A stretch of DNA of 40,199 nt from Oscillospiraceae bacterium (GTDB taxonomy: Bacteria > Bacillota > Clostridia > Oscillospirales > SIG627): positions 67,454 to 107,652 of the forward strand of contig SVQQ01000003.1 in assembly GCA_015065265.1 (NCBI GenBank), read 5' to 3'. Below, piece after piece: positions 8,658 to 18,253 of the stretch. The number at the start of each line of letters is the position of its first letter. The stretch's first letter is position 1. The notes below the pieces were generated by a model, which ran no database searches, had not been told where the DNA came from, and saw nothing but the letters and a program-made list of their open reading frames with translations. The translations under genes and the position numbers were made by a program.

Positions 8658-9749
8658 ATGAGTATTATTTATAAAGCCTTCGGATTTCTCATGAAATGGT
8701 GCTATGAACTGTTCGAGAATTTCGGCGGATACGCAGTGGCATTACTTGCATTCTCACTTATCGTACAGTTAATACTTTTTCCTTTTAGTATCAAACAACA
8801 GAAAAATTCTCAAAAACAGGCAAAACTTCGTCCCAAAGAAGCGGCAATCCGCAAGAAATATGCAGGTCGTACAGACCGTGAGACCCAGATGAAGATGAAC
8901 GAAGAGATACAAAAACTCTATCAGGAAGAGAACTTCAGCCCCCTTTCAGGATGTCTTCCTCTTCTTATTCAGTTCCCCATCCTCATCGGTCTTTTCTACG
9001 TTATTAAGTCACCTCTTTCATACATTTCAGGTATGGACGAAAGTCTTGTCCTTGAACTTAATAACTTTATGTCAGGCATTTCCGACGTATTTAAAGAAGG
9101 GGCAAAAATCAGTGCCATCGACGAAATTTCTCTCATAAGGGAAATTAACAATAACCTTCCCGCAGTGCTTAAGGAATTCCCCAACCTCACCACAGACTAC
9201 GTACTTCCAAACTTCTCTGCTTTTGGAAATTTCCTTGACCTTTCTATGACACCTTGGGGAGCGTTTGACGGATATCCTCAGCTTATCATTATCCCTCTTG
9301 TTACCTTCCTTTCCGCATATTTCGGACAGATTTTAACACGTAAGTTTACCTACCAGTCACAGGCAACCCAGGAAGCACAGTCAAGTATGAAACTTATGAA
9401 CGTTATGATGCCTCTTTTCTCGGCATACCTTGCGTTCCGTTGGCCTGCCGCAATGGGTCTTTACTGGACCTACCGCAGTATCCTTTCTTTCATACAGCAA
9501 TTCTTGCTCAGCCGTATGTTCCCAATCCCCGTGCTCACCGAAAAAGAAATCAAAGAAGCACAGAAGGCATATGCCGCACAGAATAAATCAAAGCCTTATA
9601 AGGCATCGGAAAATCAGGGCAGAAAGTCTCTCATCTTCGATGACGACGACGATATTCCCGAACTTCCCGAAATACAGAACACGAGTATCGTGTCCGACGA
9701 AGGAGAAACCGAGGGCGATTCAATAATCCCCAAAGCACCTTTGAAATAA
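8658..9749 (+). CDS. yidC: Membrane protein insertase YidC/Oxa1 family
   Basis: Inserts and folds membrane proteins, alone or with SecYEG. The 363-residue protein has the Gram-positive layout without the large periplasmic domain of E. coli. TM1 is at about residues 25-45, then a charged cytoplasmic hairpin rich in Lys and Gln (residues 46-90), then the core segment NFSPLSGCLPLLIQFPILIG and three further TM segments, with MGLYWTYRSILSFIQQ near the end. The hydrophilic-groove Arg usual in TM1 appears to be Gln37 here (LIVQLILFP). An extra loop between TM2 and TM3 (about 120-190) is longer than in B. subtilis SpoIIIJ. The tail is acidic (DDDDDIPELPE). Start ATG 8658 with AAAGGAG at 8643-8649. 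Confidence 0.95.
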   Translation: MSIIYKAFGFLMKWCYELFENFGGYAVALLAFSLIVQLILFPFSIKQQKNSQKQAKLRPKEAAIRKKYAGRTDRETQMKMNEEIQKLYQEENFSPLSGCLPLLIQFPILIGLFYVIKSPLSYISGMDESLVLELNNFMSGISDVFKEGAKISAIDEISLIREINNNLPAVLKEFPNLTTDYVLPNFSAFGNFLDLSMTPWGAFDGYPQLIIIPLVTFLSAYFGQILTRKFTYQSQATQEAQSSMKLMNVMMPLFSAYLAFRWPAAMGLYWTYRSILSFIQQFLLSRMFPIPVLTEKEIKEAQKAYAAQNKSKPYKASENQGRKSLIFDDDDDIPELPEIQNTSIVSDEGETEGDSIIPKAPLK

Positions 9750-9781
9750 TCGGACCTAATATAAAATGGGAGGAAAAACCA

Positions 9782-10609
9782 TTGGCAAAAAACGTTATAA
9801 TAACTGCCAAAACAGTTGAAGAAGCCATAGAAAAGGCATCTGAAAAGTTTGGCACTCCAAAGAGCGAATTACAGTACGAAGTTATAAGCGAAGCGAAAAA
9901 AGGACTTTTTGGAATTGGTTCACAGGACGCTAAAATCAGCGTATGTGTAAGCGAAGACCCCGACTTTTTAGCACTTAACTTCGTAAAAACAGTACTTGCA
10001 GACCTTGAACTTACCCCCACGGAAATTGAAGTGACAAAGACAAGCGAAAAAGAAGTAGTAATCAGTGTCACAGGTGAGGGAATGGGACTTATTATAGGTC
10101 ATCACGGTGAAATTCTCGAGTCTCTTCAGTACCTTACAAACCTTGCCGCAAACAAGGGCGTTGAAGGATACAGAAGATATATCGTAGACGTAGAAAACTA
10201 CCGTGAAAAACGTCAGGAAGCCCTTCGCAAACTCGCACAGAAAACTGCCTCAAGAGCAAAACGTCAGGGCAGAAACATCACCCTTGAACCTATGAGTGCG
10301 TACGAAAGACGCGCAATTCATGCAGAAGTGCAGAATATTGAAGGTGTAACTACCTTTTCTATCGGTTCAGGAGACAACCGTAAGGTAGTTGTTTCACCTG
10401 AAAATCAGAAGACTCAAAAACCCCGCACAAAGAGTGGAAATCAGGACAAGAAACCTGCCAAGGAAACAAAACCTGCAAAGGCAAAAGCCCTTGACCCCGA
10501 TATTCCATTGACCTATGCAGGTTCAGGAGTTTCAAAACAGCCTATCGTAAAGGCAAAGAGCATTGAAGAACTTGGCCTTGCAGACCCCGACGAAAGCGAT
10601 ATTTATTGA
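9782..10609 (+). CDS. jag: Jag/KhpB RNA-binding protein
   Basis: An RNA-binding protein of the Jag family, linked in other Firmicutes to control of cell division and elongation. Three parts are visible in 275 residues: a Jag-N domain (ITAKTVEEAIEKASEKFG, ending in KKGLFGIGSQ), a KH domain with the GxxG loop as IGHHGE (about 103-108), and an R3H domain with YERRAIHAEVQ (about 175-190). A basic, Pro/Lys-rich tail of roughly 65 residues follows and is probably disordered. The start is TTG 9782 with GGGAGG at 9768-9773; the nearby ATG at 9766 is out of frame. The gene follows yidC as usual and ends at a strong terminator (10618-10650). Confidence 0.95.
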   Translation: MAKNVIITAKTVEEAIEKASEKFGTPKSELQYEVISEAKKGLFGIGSQDAKISVCVSEDPDFLALNFVKTVLADLELTPTEIEVTKTSEKEVVISVTGEGMGLIIGHHGEILESLQYLTNLAANKGVEGYRRYIVDVENYREKRQEALRKLAQKTASRAKRQGRNITLEPMSAYERRAIHAEVQNIEGVTTFSIGSGDNRKVVVSPENQKTQKPRTKSGNQDKKPAKETKPAKAKALDPDIPLTYAGSGVSKQPIVKAKSIEELGLADPDESDIY

Positions 10610-10617
10610 TTAAAATA

Positions 10618-10654
10618 GGGTAAATTCAGGCACTTGCCCTGAATTTACCCTTTT
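10618..10654 (+). terminator. Strong intrinsic terminator after jag
   Basis: A perfect 13-bp stem, GGGTAAATTCAGG (10618-10630) with CCTGAATTTACCC (10638-10650), 7-nt loop, followed by TTTTCGTTT. It separates the rpmH-jag transcript from mnmE. Confidence 0.92.
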
Positions 10655-10690
10655 CGTTTATTAAATCTTTTTACACGTTTGAGGTTATTT

Positions 10691-12079
10691 ATGTTAAGTG
10701 ATATTATATCGGCAGTGTCTACCCCCAAGGGTACGGGCGGGATAGCAGTTATCAGAATTTCGGGTAACGGATGCCTTGAAATACTCGATAAAGTTTTCCA
10801 CCCCAAAAGTAAAAAAAGCATAAAAGAATACCCCCCACGTGTATGTGTCTTGGGAGATATTTCAGACTTAAGGTCAAACGTGGATAGCGGAGTTGCAGTC
10901 TATTATAAAGGCCCTCACAGTTTCACAGGGGAAGATATGGCAGAGATTTCCTGCCACGGAGGATATACTGTTACCTCTATGGTTCTCGGCGCAGTCCTTG
11001 AAAGAGGAGCGAGAATGGCAGAAGGTGGAGAATTTACCCGCCGTGCCTTTATCAATAATAAAATCACACTCACCGAGGCAGAAGCCATCGGCAATATGTT
11101 AAGCGCCACAACACAGGGGGCAGTCCGCCTTTCAAATAGACATATTAACGGCGCACTTGGTGAAAAGATAGATAAAATCACCACATCTCTTATATCCCTT
11201 GTCTCTACCTTGTATGCAAGTATCGACTACCCCGAAGAAGATTTAGAGGATATGACCGACGACGACCTTCTTTTGAATATTAAAAAGGTCAAAGAAGAGG
11301 TTAAAAACCTAATAGACACTTATAAAAGCGGCCACGCTGTTGCATATGGCATAAACACAGTAATCGTAGGTAAGCCAAACGTCGGTAAGTCTTCATTTTT
11401 CAACGCCCTTGCACGTGAGACGAAAGCCATTGTCACCGACATTCCGGGCACAACCCGTGACATACTCGAACAGACCGTTGAAATTGACTCTGTTGCCCTT
11501 CGTATATTTGATACCGCAGGAATAAGAGAAGATACAAACGACGCAATAGAAAAAGTCGGAGTGAATATAGCAAAAGAAAAACTGTTAAACCCCGAAACAG
11601 AATTGGTACTTGCCCTCTTCGACCTTTCCCGAGACCTTGACGAAGAAGACGAGAATATAGTATCTGAACTTGAAAAGTTAAAGGAAGAAAAAATCATAAT
11701 TCCCGTCTTTACAAAATGTGACAAAGAAGAAAAGTTCAATACCGAATTTGTAACAGAAAAACTCGGTGAAGGTTACAAAATTTCCTCTGTTAAAGGGGAT
11801 GGGGTTGAAGAGATAAAAAAAGAGATTATCTCACGCTTTGTAACCTGTGAAAGAGAAGTGGAAAGTGGCGCAGTACTTACAAACGTACGCCAACTCACCA
11901 CTCTTAAAAAGTGCCTTGAAGTACTTGAAAAAAGCGAAAATTTAGTTCTTTCTGGAGCGAAAGATATGGCGCTTGTAGAACTTGAAATTGCAGTGAATAT
12001 GACAGGCGAAATAGACTCCAGAACAGTATCCGAGAAAATAGTAGACGAAATTTTTTCAAAGTTTTGTGTAGGAAAGTAA
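10691..12079 (+). CDS. mnmE: tRNA uridine-5-carboxymethylaminomethyl modification GTPase
   Basis: With MnmG it forms the complex that adds the cmnm5 group to U34 of tRNAs reading split codon boxes. The 462-residue protein has the folate-binding N domain (STPKGTGGIAVIRISG; later the GGEFTRRAFINNKI helix), then the inserted G domain with G1 GKPNVGKSS, G3 DTAGI and G4 TKCD, then the C-terminal helix ending FCVGK, whose Cys is a catalytic or structural hallmark. I chose ATG 10691 with GAGG at 10681-10684; a TTG at 10679 is possible but would add only MRLF. The stop is 3 nt before mnmG. Confidence 0.97.
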   Translation: MLSDIISAVSTPKGTGGIAVIRISGNGCLEILDKVFHPKSKKSIKEYPPRVCVLGDISDLRSNVDSGVAVYYKGPHSFTGEDMAEISCHGGYTVTSMVLGAVLERGARMAEGGEFTRRAFINNKITLTEAEAIGNMLSATTQGAVRLSNRHINGALGEKIDKITTSLISLVSTLYASIDYPEEDLEDMTDDDLLLNIKKVKEEVKNLIDTYKSGHAVAYGINTVIVGKPNVGKSSFFNALARETKAIVTDIPGTTRDILEQTVEIDSVALRIFDTAGIREDTNDAIEKVGVNIAKEKLLNPETELVLALFDLSRDLDEEDENIVSELEKLKEEKIIIPVFTKCDKEEKFNTEFVTEKLGEGYKISSVKGDGVEEIKKEIISRFVTCEREVESGAVLTNVRQLTTLKKCLEVLEKSENLVLSGAKDMALVELEIAVNMTGEIDSRTVSEKIVDEIFSKFCVGK

Positions 12080-12082
12080 TTT

Positions 12083-13966
12083 ATGGAAAACGTTACAAGA
12101 TATGACGCAGGAAGTGCTGAGGTTATAGTAATCGGCGCAGGTCATGCAGGAATTGAAGCTGCACTTGCCTCGGCAAGAATGGGATGTAAAACAATACTCT
12201 TTACCTTGAATTTAGATGCAGTGGGCAATATGCCCTGCAACCCCTCAATCGGCGGTACAGGTAAAGGACACTTGGTGTATGAAATTGACGCCCTTGGCGG
12301 AGAAATGGGCAGAGCCGCCGACAAAGTGTGTATGCAAAGCAGAATGTTAAACCTTGGCAAAGGACCTGCAGTACATTCTCTCAGAATGCAAGCCGACCGC
12401 CGTGCATACCAGACACTAATGAAAAAGACCATAGAAAATACCGAAAATCTTCGCCTTATTCAAGCAGAAATCGTAGATATTGAAAAGGAAGAAGACGGTC
12501 TTTTAGTAACTACAAGATACGGTGCAAAATGGCACGGAAAAGCCGTGATTGTTGCAACAGGAACCTACCTTAATGCCCGTGTTATCGTAGGGGAAGTAGC
12601 CTTTTCTTCAGGTCCAGATAATATGTTCCCCGCAGCCTTTTTGACAGAGTCTCTAAAGAAACTGGGTATGAAAATGCTCCGCTTCAAAACAGGCACACCC
12701 GCAAGAATACACAAGAACACTATTGACTACGACAAATGCGAAATACAACCCGGTGACAAAAACCCCTCTTACTATTCCTATCATACAGATAAAGAGGAAT
12801 TTAAAAGTCGCAATCAGTATTCCTGCTATACCGTTTATACAAATGAAAACACCCATAATATAATAAAAGATAACCTTCACCGTTCCCCCCTCTATTCAGG
12901 AAATATTCGCGGTGTAGGACCCCGTTATTGCCCCAGTATCGAAGACAAAGTTGTAAGATTTTCCGATAAGGAAAGACACCAACTTTTCCTTGAACCTATG
13001 GGCAGAGACACAGAAGAGATTTACGTACAGGGACTTAGTTCTTCACTTCCCGAAGATGTGCAACTTAAAATTCTTCACTCTATAAAGGGACTTGAACACG
13101 CCGAGGTTATGCGTACCGCCTATGCCATAGAGTACGACCTTGCCGACCCCACTCAGTTGTTGCCTACCCTTGAATTTAAGGATATTCCAGGGCTTTACGG
13201 TGCAGGACAGTTCAACGGAACGTCAGGCTACGAAGAAGCCGCCGCACAGGGCATTGTGGCGGGAATAAACGCAGTTTTGAAAATTCAGGGCAGAGCCCCA
13301 CTTGTTTTAAACCGCGCCTCATCATATATCGGCACCCTTATCGACGACCTTGTCACCAAGGGAACAAACGAGCCTTACAGAATTATGACTTCCCGTTGCG
13401 AGTACCGACTTGTTTTAAGACAGGATAACGCCGACAGACGTATGATAGAGTACGGTAGATACGCAGGACTCATTGACGAGAGTCGCTATGCCGAAAAACA
13501 AGAACTCTTCTCGGCTATCGACAGGGAAGTGGAACGTGTTGAAAACACATTTATTGCCCCCAGCGAAACTCTTTCAGAAATACTTAAAGAACAGGGTTCT
13601 GCCGAAGTTACCACAGGCATCAGACTGGGCGACCTTATAAGACGCCCTGAACTAAGTTACGCCATTTTAGCCCCTGTTGATAAGACACGTCCCGAACTTG
13701 ACGAAGAGATTGGAATACGTGCCGAAATTGAGATAAAATACAGAGGTTATATAAAGAAACAGGAACTTGAAATCGAAGCCTTTTCAAAACTTGAAAATAA
13801 AAAACTCCCCGAGGATGTGGACTATACCACTATCAAGGGGATAAGAATAGAAGCCTCACAGAAACTTAATCAGATAAGACCTTTGAATATCGGTCAGGCT
13901 TCCCGAATTTCAGGAATAAGCCCTGCGGACATTTCAGTACTTCTCATTTACTTTAATATGAAATAG
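12083..13966 (+). CDS. mnmG: tRNA uridine-5-carboxymethylaminomethyl modification enzyme, FAD-dependent
   Basis: The flavin partner of MnmE in cmnm5U34 synthesis. Its 627 residues are the full usual length. The N-terminal Rossmann motif is [19 protein letters not shown]; further hallmarks are [20 protein letters not shown] and [21 protein letters not shown], and the C-terminal helical domain ends in [16 protein letters not shown]. It follows mnmE after 3 nt, with its SD (AGGAAAG) inside the end of mnmE, and is followed by rsmG after 7 nt, so the three genes form one operon. Confidence 0.98.
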   Translation: MENVTRYDAGSAEVIVIGAGHAGIEAALASARMGCKTILFTLNLDAVGNMPCNPSIGGTGKGHLVYEIDALGGEMGRAADKVCMQSRMLNLGKGPAVHSLRMQADRRAYQTLMKKTIENTENLRLIQAEIVDIEKEEDGLLVTTRYGAKWHGKAVIVATGTYLNARVIVGEVAFSSGPDNMFPAAFLTESLKKLGMKMLRFKTGTPARIHKNTIDYDKCEIQPGDKNPSYYSYHTDKEEFKSRNQYSCYTVYTNENTHNIIKDNLHRSPLYSGNIRGVGPRYCPSIEDKVVRFSDKERHQLFLEPMGRDTEEIYVQGLSSSLPEDVQLKILHSIKGLEHAEVMRTAYAIEYDLADPTQLLPTLEFKDIPGLYGAGQFNGTSGYEEAAAQGIVAGINAVLKIQGRAPLVLNRASSYIGTLIDDLVTKGTNEPYRIMTSRCEYRLVLRQDNADRRMIEYGRYAGLIDESRYAEKQELFSAIDREVERVENTFIAPSETLSEILKEQGSAEVTTGIRLGDLIRRPELSYAILAPVDKTRPELDEEIGIRAEIEIKYRGYIKKQELEIEAFSKLENKKLPEDVDYTTIKGIRIEASQKLNQIRPLNIGQASRISGISPADISVLLIYFNMK

Positions 13967-13973
13967 GTGCAAT

Positions 13974-14750
13974 ATGGAAAAGATAAAAAAGATACTTTCT
14001 TCCTGTGACACTCTACCCCATCTGTCAGCAGAAAAACTTAACGCCTTTTTAAACCTTGCCGAAATTTTAGTAGAGGAAAACAAAAAGGTAAACGTCACCT
14101 CAATCACCGACCCCGTGGGAATTGCATTAAAGCACTTTGCCGACTCACTGTCTATTCTGGAAGTAGAAGAATTTAAAAGAGAAAACATCAAAATGGCAGA
14201 CATCGGTTGCGGAGGCGGTTTTCCCTCTATCCCCGTAAAGATTGCCCGTGACGACATTGATATTACAATGATAGACTCTACCGAAAAGAAGATACGTTAC
14301 GTTGACTCAACCTGTAAAAAACTTGGGCTTGAAGGAGTGCATCCCACAGCCGCAAGGGCGGAAGAAGTGGCATCTAAAAACGGAATTTTCAGAGAGAAGT
14401 TCGACGTGGTCACTGCTCGTGCCCTTGCCCGACTTAACGTCCTTGTAGAACTGTGTATGCCCTTCGTAAAAGTGGGAGGTACCTTCCTTTCAATGAAAGC
14501 CTCTACAGCCCTTGAAGAACTTGAAGAAGCAAGACGCGCTATCGGACAACTTGGGGGCAGAGTGAAAAGTGTAAAGGAAATTTCCTTCGATTTTTCAAAA
14601 CTTGATACCACTGACTTTACCCCTGAAGAAAAAGCGCAAATAGAAGACTTTACTGTGGCAAAACGCTACGTTATCATTATCGAAAAAGTCTCACACACCC
14701 CTGATAACTTCCCCCGAGCATACGCGAGAATTTCAAAAAAACCGTTATAA
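13974..14750 (+). CDS. rsmG: 16S rRNA (guanine-527-N7)-methyltransferase
   Basis: Methylates N7 of G527 in 16S rRNA using S-adenosylmethionine; loss gives low-level streptomycin resistance in other bacteria. The 258-residue protein has the GidB fold: an N-terminal helical cap with NVTSITDPVGIALKHFADS, the SAM-binding loop ADIGCGGGFPSIPVKI, and the VTARALARL segment typical of the family. It is the last gene of the mnmE-mnmG-rsmG operon and ends at a bidirectional terminator. In many Firmicutes noc and parAB follow; here the minus-strand ppa gene follows instead. Confidence 0.96.
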   Translation: MEKIKKILSSCDTLPHLSAEKLNAFLNLAEILVEENKKVNVTSITDPVGIALKHFADSLSILEVEEFKRENIKMADIGCGGGFPSIPVKIARDDIDITMIDSTEKKIRYVDSTCKKLGLEGVHPTAARAEEVASKNGIFREKFDVVTARALARLNVLVELCMPFVKVGGTFLSMKASTALEELEEARRAIGQLGGRVKSVKEISFDFSKLDTTDFTPEEKAQIEDFTVAKRYVIIIEKVSHTPDNFPRAYARISKKPL

Positions 14751-14752
14751 AA

Positions 14753-14782
14753 AATGCCCAAGTGTTATAACACTTGGGCATT
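14753..14782. terminator. Bidirectional terminator between rsmG and ppa
   Basis: A 30-nt perfect palindrome with half-site AATGCCCAAGTGTTA lies between the two convergent genes. Read on the minus strand it is followed by TTTTATAA, read on the plus strand by AAACTTT; the T tail is better for ppa. Confidence 0.88.
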
Positions 14783-14788
14783 AAACTT

Positions 14789-15322
14789 TCACTTGCAAAA
14801 GTTTTGAATATAGTTTTCAATAGCAGATTCAATAACCTTTATTGCCACGTCTCTGTTTTGAACTTCGTTTACCGCAGTATCTTTCTTTTCAAGGTTCTTG
14901 TAAACCGAGAAGAAATGCTTCATTTCGTCAAACACGTGACTTGGAAGTTGGTCGATATCGGTATATTGATTGTTGTTTGGGTCGTTGAAGGGAATTGCGA
15001 TAATTTTCTCGTCGTTCCTTCCGTTGTCTATCATAGAGATAACACCGATAGGATAAGCCCTTACAAGTGTGAGAGGCTCAAGAGGCTCTGCACAAAGTAA
15101 CAGTACGTCGAGAGGGTCGTTGTCATCACCCAGAGTTCTGGGGATAAAACCGTAGTTTGCAGGATAGTGAGTTGAAGTGTACAGAATTCTGTCAAGAATT
15201 ATATAGCCCGTCTCCTTATCAAGTTCATACTTTTTTCTGCTACCCTTTGAGATTTCCACAACACAGACAAAGTCCTTTGCAGTAATTCTTTTTGGGGATA
15301 CGTCATGCCAGATATTCGACAT
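14789..15322 (-). CDS. ppa: Inorganic pyrophosphatase, family I
   Basis: Hydrolyses pyrophosphate and so drives nucleic-acid, protein and cofactor synthesis. The 177-residue protein carries the family I metal-site signature [12 protein letters not shown] (Asp 66, 67, 69 and 72) and the active-site YPANYGFIP segment; a third conserved acidic stretch is [12 protein letters not shown]. Family I enzymes occur in many clostridia, while others carry the manganese family II type. The SD on the minus strand is AGAAGG. It lies 17 nt downstream of the acyltransferase-like gene and is probably cotranscribed with it. Confidence 0.96.
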   Translation of the reverse strand: MSNIWHDVSPKRITAKDFVCVVEISKGSRKKYELDKETGYIILDRILYTSTHYPANYGFIPRTLGDDNDPLDVLLLCAEPLEPLTLVRAYPIGVISMIDNGRNDEKIIAIPFNDPNNNQYTDIDQLPSHVFDEMKHFFSVYKNLEKKDTAVNEVQNRDVAIKVIESAIENYIQNFCK

Positions 15323-15339
15323 AAATGCGCCTTCTTTCT

Positions 15340-16224
15340 TTATTCTACGTCCTCCACTACTTCTTCGGGAGGCTCGTCGAGGGTTTCAGGGTGTTTAATT
15401 GAATCACGAATACATTTAAGAGCGGCGGCAAAATAATGTCCGTCACATATTCTTTCGTCGGTAACTACAGAAAAGTCCATAACCTTTCTTTCGTCAACCA
15501 CTCCGTCACGAGTCAAATAAACTTCAGTTCTTTTAGTTCCAAAGGAAAAGAAAATGGGAATATTTCCAAAGTCGTATAAGTGATGATATACGGGAGGAAT
15601 ACCAAGAGAGCCCATTGAAGTAATAAACATAGACCCATGGAAAGGGGAAAGGTTGATTAAGAATTTAGGAACCAATCCAAAATAGTCAAGAAGTTTCAAA
15701 AACCACACAATGAACTTCAAGAAAACGCCTGGAATATAGGCTAAAAACTTGGCAGCCGAGTCAAAAGCACTAACGTCGGTGTCAACTCTGTTTTCCTCAA
15801 AAGCGGCAGTGAATTTTTCATACACGTCATAAACTGTGGCATCAGGCTGAAAATCCAGTTTTATAGTAGTGTTCTGGGCATTCAACTTCATTTGCTTTTT
15901 AATATCAATAACTATCTGAACGTTATTTCTGGCGTATATCTTCTGACCCGACAGGAATCTGTTAATGCCGGGGAATTTAGCAACTGCTCTGATATAAGCC
16001 GCAATGAATATGTACATCATACCAAAACCCGCCAGACCTTCTCTGCGCTTTTTGGCAATATAATCTTCAAGGTCAGTCAACACAACCGTGTCCTTTATGA
16101 GATTTGATGCACCGTTACGGTCTACCATTATGTAGGGTGCAACGTAGGTCATGGGAGAAAGGGTTCTGAGACGTCTTCCTTCGTATCTGTCACCGAAGCG
16201 ACGTCTGCGTTTCTTCTCTGTCAT
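15340..16224 (-). CDS. 2-oxo acid dehydrogenase E2-like acyltransferase domain protein, catalytic His absent
   Basis: A stand-alone homologue of the E2/chloramphenicol acetyltransferase catalytic fold, 294 residues, without lipoyl or subunit-binding domains. Similar segments are [19 protein letters not shown] and, near the end, [20 protein letters not shown]. In true E2 and CAT enzymes the last motif reads HxxxDG; here the His position is Glu (ERICDG), so ordinary acyl transfer is doubtful. A hydrophobic segment ([21 protein letters not shown]) sits in the middle and may contact the membrane. The N-terminus is strongly basic ([19 protein letters not shown]). The start at 16224 was chosen because of GAGGT seven nt upstream; an extension to 16407 would cross the promoter. 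Function unknown. Confidence 0.75.
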   Translation of the reverse strand: MTEKKRRRRFGDRYEGRRLRTLSPMTYVAPYIMVDRNGASNLIKDTVVLTDLEDYIAKKRREGLAGFGMMYIFIAAYIRAVAKFPGINRFLSGQKIYARNNVQIVIDIKKQMKLNAQNTTIKLDFQPDATVYDVYEKFTAAFEENRVDTDVSAFDSAAKFLAYIPGVFLKFIVWFLKLLDYFGLVPKFLINLSPFHGSMFITSMGSLGIPPVYHHLYDFGNIPIFFSFGTKRTEVYLTRDGVVDERKVMDFSVVTDERICDGHYFAAALKCIRDSIKHPETLDEPPEEVVEDVE

Positions 16225-16260
16225 AAAAATACCTCGTAAAAATTTATTAGACACCGACTT

Positions 16261-16289
16261 ATTATACACTATTTCGACGAAAAAAGCAA
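16261..16289 (-). promoter_or_regulatory. Promoter for the E2-like/ppa pair
   Basis: On the minus strand: TTGCTT (16284-16289), 17 nt, perfect TATAAT (16261-16266). It lies 36 nt upstream of the start codon. Confidence 0.65.
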
Positions 16290-16296
16290 CCCTGAC

Positions 16297-16325
16297 TTGA
16301 ATTTTAGTTAAGTGTATGCTAAAAT
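16297..16325 (+). promoter_or_regulatory. Promoter for the ABC-F gene
   Basis: TTGAAT at 16297-16302, 17 nt, TAAAAT at 16320-16325, 30 nt before the start codon. It is divergent from, and only 7 nt away from, the minus-strand promoter. Confidence 0.6.
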
Positions 16326-16355
16326 TAACAAAATAAACACTAAAAAGGAAATGTA

Positions 16356-18242
16356 ATGGTAAGCATAAGTTGTAAAAACGTATGCCTGTCTTTTGGCACG
16401 GACACAATTCTTGACAAAGTCACTTTTTCCGTTGAAAAAGGTGACAGGATAGGAGTCGTAGGGGTAAACGGTTCAGGCAAGACCACCCTTATGAAAATAA
16501 TAACAGGTAAAATGTCAAAGGATAGCGGAGAAGTATATATCTCGGGGGGAGAAAGTATTGGATACCTTGACCAGTACGCCACCCTTGACTCTGACAGAAG
16601 CGTACTTGAAGAGATGCTTATGAATTTTTGGCATCTTGAAAAAATGAAAATAGACCTCAATGAACTGGAACTCATTATGGAAAATGAGCCAGACAGAGCC
16701 GCCGAAGCCTCGGTGAAGTTTGCGGCACTTAGCGAAAAGTTCAAGGAAATGGGCGGACACGAATACGTGTCAAGAACTAAATCCGTCCTTGTGAAAATGG
16801 GCTTTGGCGAAGAATATTTCGATATCCCTGTATCAAACCTCAGCGGAGGTCAGAAAACCGCCCTTGCCCTTGTGGGACTCATCTTGCAAAACCACTCCAT
16901 CTTAATTCTCGACGAGCCTACAAACCACCTTGATATAGACTCTGTTCAGTGGCTTGAAGGCTATTTAAAAGGACTGAAAAACACCACCGTTATCGTGATT
17001 TCCCACGACAGATACTTCCTTGACGCCGTAACCGAAAAGACCCTTGATATAGAAAATACCCACGCCACCTTGTATAATGGTTCCTATTCTACCTTCGTTG
17101 AGAAAAAGGAAAAGGAACGTGAAATCCAATTTCGTCACTATGAAAATCAACAAAAGGAAATTGCCCGACTTGAAGCCTATATCGAGCAACAAAGGCGTTG
17201 GAACAGAGAACGGAATATAATAGCCGCCGAAAGCCGACAAAAAGCCATTGACCGTATGGAAAAGATTGATCGCCCTGAAAACTTGCCCAAAAGTATCAAC
17301 TTTTCCTTTGGCGAAGCCCTACGTTCAGGAAACGACGTGTTGAAGGTGGAGGGGCTTTCAAAAAGTTTTGACGGTAAAAGACTGTTTTCGGACCTTTCCT
17401 TTGAAGTAAAACGACAGGACCGACTCTTTATACTTGGAAAGAACGGAACTGGAAAATCAACCCTTCTTAAAATCCTGAACTCAAAAGTCACGTCGGATTC
17501 AGGCGACTTCGAGTACGGAACCAACGTTAAGGTAGGCTACTACGACCAGGAAAACCAGAACCTTTCCCCAAAAAACACAGTCCTTGACGAACTGTGGAAT
17601 GAGCACAGCGAGATGACTATGACCGAAGTGCGCTCAGCCCTTGCACTTTTCAGATTTGTAAGCGACGACGTTATGAAAAAAGTCTCGGTGTTAAGCGGCG
17701 GTGAAAAGGCACGTCTCACCCTTGCAAAACTTATGCTTTCAAAGGTAAACCTTCTAATTCTTGACGAGCCCACAAACCACCTTGACATAGCATCAAGAGA
17801 AACCCTTGAAAATGCAATACTCTCCTTTAAAGGAACGGTGATTGCAGTTTCACACGACAGATATTTCATTAAGAAACTTGCCACCAGAATACTTCAAATC
17901 GAAGAAAGGGGAGCAACCGTTTTCGAGCAAGGCTACGAAAACTACCTTGAAAAAACGAAAAACACTGTACCCTTACCTCAAAAACTTAGCGGTGACGCCT
18001 CTTCAAAAGAAGAATTCTTAAAAAGACGTGAAAACATCGCCAAGGAACGCAAAAAAGAGAGGGATATAGCAAAAACCGAAAAAGAAATTGAAGAAACCGA
18101 AATAAAAATAGCAGAACTCACCGATAAAATGGCAGGTGAGATTGCCTGTGACTATACTGCCCTTATGGAAGCGGAAAAGGAAAGACAGTCACTTGAAAAG
18201 AGACTTGAAGAACTTTATGAATTTCTTGAAACACTGATGTAA
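16356..18242 (+). CDS. ABC-F family ATPase
   Basis: A soluble translation-associated ATPase with two ABC domains and no membrane segments, 628 residues. Domain 1 has Walker A GVNGSGKTT, signature LSGGQKTALAL and Walker B LILDEPTNHLD. A charged helical linker (about 235-300) corresponds to the P-site tRNA-interacting arm. Domain 2 has GKNGTGKST, signature LSGGEKARLTLAKL and LLILDEPTNHLD. The C-terminal 90 residues form a charged coiled coil, as in Uup or YfmR-like members. ABC-F proteins act on stalled ribosomes; some protect against antibiotics, but nothing here shows a resistance role. SD AAGGAA at 16345-16350. rsuA follows after 11 nt. Confidence 0.95.
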   Translation: MVSISCKNVCLSFGTDTILDKVTFSVEKGDRIGVVGVNGSGKTTLMKIITGKMSKDSGEVYISGGESIGYLDQYATLDSDRSVLEEMLMNFWHLEKMKIDLNELELIMENEPDRAAEASVKFAALSEKFKEMGGHEYVSRTKSVLVKMGFGEEYFDIPVSNLSGGQKTALALVGLILQNHSILILDEPTNHLDIDSVQWLEGYLKGLKNTTVIVISHDRYFLDAVTEKTLDIENTHATLYNGSYSTFVEKKEKEREIQFRHYENQQKEIARLEAYIEQQRRWNRERNIIAAESRQKAIDRMEKIDRPENLPKSINFSFGEALRSGNDVLKVEGLSKSFDGKRLFSDLSFEVKRQDRLFILGKNGTGKSTLLKILNSKVTSDSGDFEYGTNVKVGYYDQENQNLSPKNTVLDELWNEHSEMTMTEVRSALALFRFVSDDVMKKVSVLSGGEKARLTLAKLMLSKVNLLILDEPTNHLDIASRETLENAILSFKGTVIAVSHDRYFIKKLATRILQIEERGATVFEQGYENYLEKTKNTVPLPQKLSGDASSKEEFLKRRENIAKERKKERDIAKTEKEIEETEIKIAELTDKMAGEIACDYTALMEAEKERQSLEKRLEELYEFLETLM

Positions 18243-18253
18243 AAGGAGTAACT

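Noticed and set aside
16225..16407. Longer N-terminus for the E2-like protein
   Set aside because: The extension would cross the promoters, and a good SD lies before the internal ATG at 16224.
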